Assembly: GCF_021298855.1 (NCBI RefSeq)
Contig: NZ_JAJTHI010000029.1
Span: 1-60,863, forward strand
Source of the DNA: Gemmatimonas sp.
GTDB lineage: Bacteria; Gemmatimonadota; Gemmatimonadetes; Gemmatimonadales; Gemmatimonadaceae
Direction of reading: 5' to 3'
Length of the DNA stretch: 60,863 nt
Part shown: positions 56,761-60,863 of the stretch, one piece after another
Layout of the letters: every line of letters begins with the position of its first letter
Numbering within the stretch: position 1 is the first letter of the stretch
Notes under the pieces: model-generated
Databases searched by the model: none
Seen by the model: only the letters and a program-made list of their open reading frames with translations
What the model was told of the DNA's origin: nothing
Translations under genes and position numbers: made by a program

Positions 56761-57978
56761 CTACCTCGGCGCCGCAAACACCGCCGACGCGACGCGCGCG
56801 GTTTCGGCGAGGACCGCCGCTCCCACGAACACACTGCCGTCGGCGGCAAAGAACTGCGGAGTGTGCGCCGGTGTGGGGTCGCCGTGCGGCTCGCGTGCCC
56901 CGATGCGCAGAAAGGCCCCGGGGATGCGCTCCATGTAGTAGGCGAAGTCCTCGCCCCCCATGTTGGTGATGCCCAGTGGCACCACCGCGTCGTGCCCCAG
57001 CAGCCGCACCGCCGCCTCGCGAGCCCACCCGGCCGCCTGTTCGGGATTCACGATGGGCGGAGGTCCGAGTTCGACGTGCACGTCTGCCGTGAGGTTGTGA
57101 GCCGCCGCGATCCCATGCGCCACCCGCCGGAGTTCGTCGGCGAGCAGGGCCCGCGTCACCGGGTCGGTGGCGCGCAGGGTGCCTCCTATGGACGCGCTTT
57201 CCGGAATGATGTTCGGGGCGGTGCCCGCCTGCATCGTGGCAACGGTGAGCACGGCCGGCACCGAGGGGTTCACGCGGCGCGCGACCACGCCCTGCAGGGC
57301 CGCGATGAGCATGCCGGCGCCCAGCACCGGGTCGGCCGACTCGTGGGGGCGGGCGCCATGCGCCCCCCGTCCGTGCAGGACAATGGAGAAGGTGTCGGCG
57401 GCAGCAGCGAGCGAGCCGGCCTGGGCGACCACCTGTCCCACGGGAAACCGCCGATCCACATGCGCCCCGAAGATGGCGACCACCTCGTCGAGCACGCCGG
57501 CGGCCAGGATGGCGGCGGCTCCCTCTCCGGTTTCCTCGGCAGGCTGCAGCACGACGAGGACGTCGCCCGCGGCCGGTTGCTGCGCCAGCAACCACGCCGC
57601 GCCGATGGCCCAGGTCGCGTGCACATCGTGCCCACAGGCGTGCATCACCCCGGCATGCTGCGATGCATAGGGCAGCCCGGTGGCCTCGTGAATGGGCAAG
57701 GCGTCGATATCGCCACGCACGGCCACCACCGGGGCCCGGGGATCGCGCCCGCGGATGCGGGCCACCAGCCCCGTGCCGGCAACGTGCTGCACACGGACCG
57801 GATTGGCCTGGGCGAGCGCCCGCTCGAGCACGGCACTCGTGCGGGACTCCTGAAACGCGAGTTCCGGGTGCGCGTGCAGATCACGGCGCAGGTCGAGCAA
57901 TCCGTTGCGCTGCGCCTCGGAGAACAGGGCCAGCACGCTGGCCGGGACGGTGGTGAGGTCGGAGATGTCGCAGGTCAT
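56761..57978 (-). CDS. M20-family amidohydrolase (N-acyl-amino-acid hydrolase type)
   Basis: About 405 residues from MTCDISDLTTVPASVLALFSEAQRNGLLDLRRDLHAHPELAF. Metal-binding motifs typical of the IAA-amino-acid/hippurate hydrolase subfamily: GDIDALPIHEATGLP, MHACGHDVHATWAIGAAWLL, LQPAEETGEGA with the catalytic Glu, HGRGAHGARPHESADPV in the dimerisation domain, and GGEDFAYYMERIPG near the end. It is divergent from the GNAT and menC-like genes. In Geobacillus an M20 enzyme removes the succinyl group from N-succinyl-L-amino acids in that context. Confidence 0.92.
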   Translation of the reverse strand: MTCDISDLTTVPASVLALFSEAQRNGLLDLRRDLHAHPELAFQESRTSAVLERALAQANPVRVQHVAGTGLVARIRGRDPRAPVVAVRGDIDALPIHEATGLPYASQHAGVMHACGHDVHATWAIGAAWLLAQQPAAGDVLVVLQPAEETGEGAAAILAAGVLDEVVAIFGAHVDRRFPVGQVVAQAGSLAAAADTFSIVLHGRGAHGARPHESADPVLGAGMLIAALQGVVARRVNPSVPAVLTVATMQAGTAPNIIPESASIGGTLRATDPVTRALLADELRRVAHGIAAAHNLTADVHVELGPPPIVNPEQAAGWAREAAVRLLGHDAVVPLGITNMGGEDFAYYMERIPGAFLRIGAREPHGDPTPAHTPQFFAADGSVFVGAAVLAETARVASAVFAAPR

Positions 57979-58244
57979 AAGGGAGTGCGGGAATGGGACG
58001 CGCCGGGGCCGCGCAGCAGCTGACCAGGGGTTACCTCGGTGTGTCGCCCCTGGTCGATGACGTCTCGAGTCATCGTCATGGTGGACACGCTCGTGCTGGC
58101 GATGTATACCACACGGTGCCGAGACCATCGGCATCGCCTCTCCCGGCCGTGCTGCGCCAACGTATCCATCGTTCGCACGGACGGCCAGCGGAGTGCCGCG
58201 GGGCCATCCCCATGCGGGTCCGCGCACGCTTACCCCTTTCCTTC

Positions 58245-59081
58245 ATGTCCGATTCTCCCCGCGCCCTCCCCCACCCGGCCGACTCCGTGGTTGCCTTCGC
58301 CGACGGTGTGTCGATCCGCGAACTGACTACCCAGGACGACTACCGCGAGTGTGTGGCCATCCAGGACGAGATCTGGGGGCCGGGTTTCGCCGAAGTGGTT
58401 CCGCCGGCCATTCTCATGGTCAGCCAGAAGATGGGGGGCGTGTGTGCGGGGGCGTTCGACCCGAGCAGCCGCCTGCTGGGGTTCGTGTTCGGCGTGACCG
58501 GAGTGCGGCACGGTGCGATAGCGCACTGGTCGGACATGCTGGCCGTCCGCCCGGAGGCGCGTGGCGGGCGGGTGGGCGAACGGCTCAAGCAGTACCAGCG
58601 CGAGCGCTGCCTGCAGGTGGGGGCGCGCACGATGTACTGGACCTTCGACCCGCTGGTGGCGCGCAATGCCCACCTGAATCTCATGCGTCTGGGGGCGCGC
58701 GCGGCCGAGTACGCGGTGAATCTGTACGGCAGCAATACCGGGAGCCCGTTGCACGGGGCGTTGGAGACGGACCGCTGGATTGCCGCGTGGGACCTCACCA
58801 CGGCCGCCCCGTCGGTACCGGCCGTGCGGACCTCGGGGACGTTCGTGCTGCGCGTAGCGGCCGACGGAGTGCTTCCCGAAACGCCGGGGTTCCCGGATGC
58901 GGAGGTCGTGCGCGTGGCCGTGCCGGTGGATCATACCCGCCTCACGCACGAGCAGCGCGTGGCGTGGCGGATGGCCACGCGGGCGGCGTTTCTTCACTAC
59001 CTCGACCGTGGATACACCGTGCAGGCGTTCCAGCGGGGCGACGGTGACGCCCCGCCCTTTTACGAGCTGGCCCGCAGCTGA
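58245..59081 (+). CDS. GNAT-superfamily acyltransferase (COG3375-like)
   Basis: 278 residues from MSDSPRALPHPADSVVAFADG. An acetyltransferase-like fold with EIWGPGFAEVVPPAILMVSQKMGGVCAGAF and, around the CoA site, HWSDMLAVRPEARGGRVGERLKQYQRERCLQVGARTMYWTFDPLVARNAHLNLMRLGA. The family is commonly located beside menC/N-acylamino-acid racemase genes and has been shown in Geobacillus to be a succinyl-CoA:D-amino-acid N-succinyltransferase. It lies 53 bases before the menC-like gene. The donor and acceptor here are inferred. Confidence 0.85.
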   Translation: MSDSPRALPHPADSVVAFADGVSIRELTTQDDYRECVAIQDEIWGPGFAEVVPPAILMVSQKMGGVCAGAFDPSSRLLGFVFGVTGVRHGAIAHWSDMLAVRPEARGGRVGERLKQYQRERCLQVGARTMYWTFDPLVARNAHLNLMRLGARAAEYAVNLYGSNTGSPLHGALETDRWIAAWDLTTAAPSVPAVRTSGTFVLRVAADGVLPETPGFPDAEVVRVAVPVDHTRLTHEQRVAWRMATRAAFLHYLDRGYTVQAFQRGDGDAPPFYELARS

Positions 59082-59134
59082 GCGTCGGCCGGTGCTGCCC
59101 GCTTCCCTTCCCTCTCCTTCCGAATCCCGTGCTC

Positions 59135-60256
59135 ATGGCTCCGCTTGAACAGATCACCCTGCGTGAAATCCGCCTGCCCTTGCGCGAACCTTTTCGCATT
59201 TCGTCGGGGGCGACGTCGGAACGTCGCATCACGCTGCTGGAACTGCGTGATGGCGACGGCGTGAGCGCCTGGGGTGAATGCGTCGCCCCCGAGGAACCCA
59301 ACTATCGCGAAGAGGCCATCGATACGGCGTGGATTGCCATTGCACAGTGGGTCGCCCCGCGGGTGCTCGGACGCCTGTTCGCCCATCCACGCGACATCCA
59401 CGCGGCGCTCGAGCAGGACTTCCGCGGCAACTTCATGGCCAAGGCGGCGGTGGAAATGGGCATGTGGGTGCTGGAAGCCACGCGTCAGGGGGTGCCGCTG
59501 GCGCAGCTGCTGGGGGGCACGCGACGGGAAATCGCGACGGGGATCTCGTTGGGCATTCAGTCGTCGCCCGAGGCACTGGTGGAGAAGGCGCGGGCCGCCA
59601 TCGCGGAGGGTTACCGCAAGGTGAAGATCAAGATCGCCCCCGGTCAGGATGTGGCGTACGTGCGCGCCGTGCGCGAGGCGCTTGGCCCTGACGCCCCACT
59701 CATGGCCGACGCGAACAATGCCTATCAGCTGTCGGACGCCGACCTGCTGGCGCAGCTCGACGATCTCGACCTCATGATGATCGAGCAGCCGTTGGCGTGG
59801 GATGACATCGTGCAGCATGCCACGCTGCAGCGGCGGCTGCGCACGCCGTTGTGCCTCGACGAGTCGATCACGTCGGTGGACCGTGCGCGCGACATGGTCA
59901 CGCTCGACTCGGGGCGCATCATCAACATCAAGCCGGGGCGGGTGGGGGGCTTCACCAGTTCACTGGCCATTCACGACTACTGCGTGAGTGCGGGGATCCC
60001 GGTGTGGTGCGGCGGGATGCTGGAGAGCGGCATCGGGCGCGCGTGCAACGTGGCGCTGGCGTCGCTGCCGGGGTTCACGAAGCCGGGCGACCTGTCGCCG
60101 AGTGCGCGCTACTGGGCGCGCGACATCGTCACGCCGGAGTGGACCATGAGCGCCGACGGCATGGTGCCCGTGCCGTGGGATACGCCGGGGCTCGGGGTCG
60201 AGGTTGACGTGGACCGGATTGACGATCTCACGGTGCGGCAGGTGGTGCTGCGCTGA
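59135..60256 (+). CDS. menC: MenC-family enolase: o-succinylbenzoate synthase or N-succinylamino-acid racemase
   Basis: About 373 residues (ATG 59135; a GTG two codons earlier is possible). Enolase-superfamily barrel with all catalytic residues: KVKIKIAPGQD (KxK), ADANNAYQLSDA (Asp), MIEQPL (Glu), LCLDESITS (Asp) and INIKPGRVGGF (Lys). N-terminal lid starts LREIRLPLREPFRISSG. OSBS makes o-succinylbenzoate for menaquinone; NSAR racemises N-succinyl amino acids. No other men gene is present, while GNAT and M20 genes are adjacent. That favours NSAR or a bifunctional enzyme. A strong terminator follows. Confidence 0.88.
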   Translation: MAPLEQITLREIRLPLREPFRISSGATSERRITLLELRDGDGVSAWGECVAPEEPNYREEAIDTAWIAIAQWVAPRVLGRLFAHPRDIHAALEQDFRGNFMAKAAVEMGMWVLEATRQGVPLAQLLGGTRREIATGISLGIQSSPEALVEKARAAIAEGYRKVKIKIAPGQDVAYVRAVREALGPDAPLMADANNAYQLSDADLLAQLDDLDLMMIEQPLAWDDIVQHATLQRRLRTPLCLDESITSVDRARDMVTLDSGRIINIKPGRVGGFTSSLAIHDYCVSAGIPVWCGGMLESGIGRACNVALASLPGFTKPGDLSPSARYWARDIVTPEWTMSADGMVPVPWDTPGLGVEVDVDRIDDLTVRQVVLR

Positions 60257-60289
60257 TGTGGGCCGCGGCGACCGCGCCGCCGCGACGCG

Positions 60290-60325
60290 CGAAGGGCCGC
60301 GACCTGAGGAGGTGGCGGCCCTTCG
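60290..60325 (+). terminator. Strong hairpin terminator after the menC-like gene
   Basis: Eleven perfect pairs, 60290-60300 with 60315-60325, plus four more pairs (ACCT/AGGT) in the loop after one mismatch, around a GAGG tetraloop. It begins 33 bases after the stop codon and ends 13 bases before the tRNA-Ala remnant. Confidence 0.7.
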
Positions 60326-60337
60326 TCTGTACGGCAG

Positions 60338-60383
60338 TGGAGCGTATCGGGATCGAACCGATGACCCCCTGCTTGCAAAGCAC
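60338..60383 (-). pseudogene. 3' part of a tRNA-Ala(TGC) gene; probable attachment site
   Basis: Read on the minus strand, the sequence contains the anticodon loop TTTGCAA with anticodon TGC, the stem half GCAGG, the variable region, the T-arm ATCGG-TTCGATC-CCGAT, and the acceptor strand ACGCTCC with discriminator A. Upstream, where the 5' half (acceptor GGAGCGT, D-arm and CCTGC stem) should be, is unrelated sequence; the anticodon stem breaks after three pairs (GGTGC instead of CCTGC). A remnant of this kind is what integrase-mediated insertion at the 3' end of a tRNA gene leaves at the far end of the element. Confidence 0.75.
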
Positions 60384-60551
60384 CCTGTCCGCAGGCCATC
60401 AGCGCAAGGCGCGATAGGCTTCAGAGGGAGAACGGCGATCTGCAGGTAAGCGGCGCAAGCCGCGGTTCGCGCGGCGGCAGCGGAGCAAAGCCAGCGCGGC
60501 GCGGCCTTGTTGACCGACGTCGGCCGTAGCCCACAGATAGAGGCGCCGGAG

Positions 60552-60863
60552 ATGACTACGGCCGCCGCTGACACGTTGGCGCCCGGCGAGCGTGCGGTGT
60601 CCACGAAGTACGTGCCGCCCGCCGTTGGTACGGTGATCGCCGTGATTTCACGCGGGTATTGGGCCCTGCTCGCCCCCGTTCGCGGCATCAAGCGCGCGGT
60701 GCTTCGTGCGGCAGATGAGGGCGGTCTCGACGGGATCGCCGAGTGCATCGCTCCCGTGATCTGGACGCGCTTCACCGGGGAGCACGCGAGCAACAGTGCT
60801 CCCGATCTCGTCAGCGTCGTCCGGAAGGCGATTCAGCCGAAGCCTGTCGTCGAGGAAGTCGCG
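60552..60863 (+). CDS. Partial hypothetical protein at the right edge (first 104 codons)
   Basis: An ATG at 60552 opens a frame that runs to the window end: MTTAAADTLAPGERAVSTKY, then VPPAVGTVIAVISRGYWALLAPVRGIKRAVL, ending RKAIQPKPVVEEVA. It has a GAGG 8 bases upstream. No family is recognised. It lies on the element side of the tRNA-Ala remnant, so it may belong to an integrated element. The 160 bases before it hold nothing I can identify. Confidence 0.5.
   Translation, partial: MTTAAADTLAPGERAVSTKYVPPAVGTVIAVISRGYWALLAPVRGIKRAVLRAADEGGLDGIAECIAPVIWTRFTGEHASNSAPDLVSVVRKAIQPKPVVEEVA

Noticed and set aside
57979-58244. Possible T-box or riboswitch in the 266-base gap between the M20 and GNAT genes
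   Set aside because: No T-box specifier/antiterminator or known aptamer pattern could be traced; only short palindromes (GATGACG/CGTCATC region) are present.
60204-60449. Frame encoding a RDRTDDPLLAKH-like peptide
   Set aside because: A classic false protein made by reading the complement of tRNA-Ala; the tRNA remnant explains it.

Overview
This 60.9 kb stretch is a gene-dense, high-GC bacterial chromosome with single-copy housekeeping genes. My best guess is Gemmatimonadota (Gemmatimonas-like). The reasons are a SecA of about 1,110 residues with a large insertion, cysteine-bearing (zinc-type) S4, L28 and L36, several TonB-system genes, and many short unrecognised genes in tight directons. 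This is an impression from the proteins; no phylogenetic test was possible. Most genes lie on the minus strand and often overlap by 1-17 bases.

Regions, left to right. (1) 1-14,891, minus: a partial gene at the left edge, about 400 non-coding bases, then a directon that reads gmd, rmd, carB, four UDP-diacetamido-uronate genes (wbpD, wbpB, wbpE, wbpA types), bamD, nadD and secA. It combines activated sugars for a surface polysaccharide, carbamoyl phosphate synthesis and envelope biogenesis. (2) 15,045-18,380, minus: a compact alpha operon, rpmJ-rpsM-rpsK-rpsD-rpoA-rplQ-rpmB. (3) 18,586-22,020, minus: smpB, a secreted amidase, pyrD and pyrF, followed by a plus-strand tRNA-Leu(CAG). (4) 22,325-27,453, minus: an Rrf2 regulator with a hypothetical gene, then trxB, a metallo-beta-lactamase hydrolase, a lipoprotein and aspartase. 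(5) 27,521-34,834, minus: eleven genes with almost no gaps. They start with a CDP-alcohol phosphatidyltransferase and inositol-3-phosphate synthase (phosphatidylinositol synthesis), then an orphan 2-oxoacid dehydrogenase E2, a PHP phosphoesterase, an SDR, a cysteine-rich Rossmann protein and small unknowns.

(6) 34,951-42,800: a probable cell-wall sugar salvage locus. NamZ muramidase is divergent from a serine hydrolase. An IscA-type protein follows, then a NagB-LmbE fusion, a sodium:solute symporter and a BadF-type amino-sugar kinase. A bidirectional terminator closes it. (7) 42,935-49,294, minus: a dicarboxylate symporter, an amino-acid permease, and two TonB proteins flanking ExbB and two ExbD proteins. 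(8) 49,408-54,554, minus: four overlapping two-component genes (two kinases, two regulators). One regulator is NtrC-like but has lost the sigma-54 contact motif. (9) 54,677-60,256: a peroxiredoxin, a GGDEF protein with a pseudo-receiver domain, and an M20 hydrolase, GNAT and MenC/N-acylamino-acid-racemase set that resembles the known D-to-L amino-acid conversion pathway. (10) From 60,338 on: the 3' part of a tRNA-Ala gene without its 5' half, then a new open frame running off the window. This looks like the end of an integrated element.

No rRNA, CRISPR array or insertion sequence was seen.
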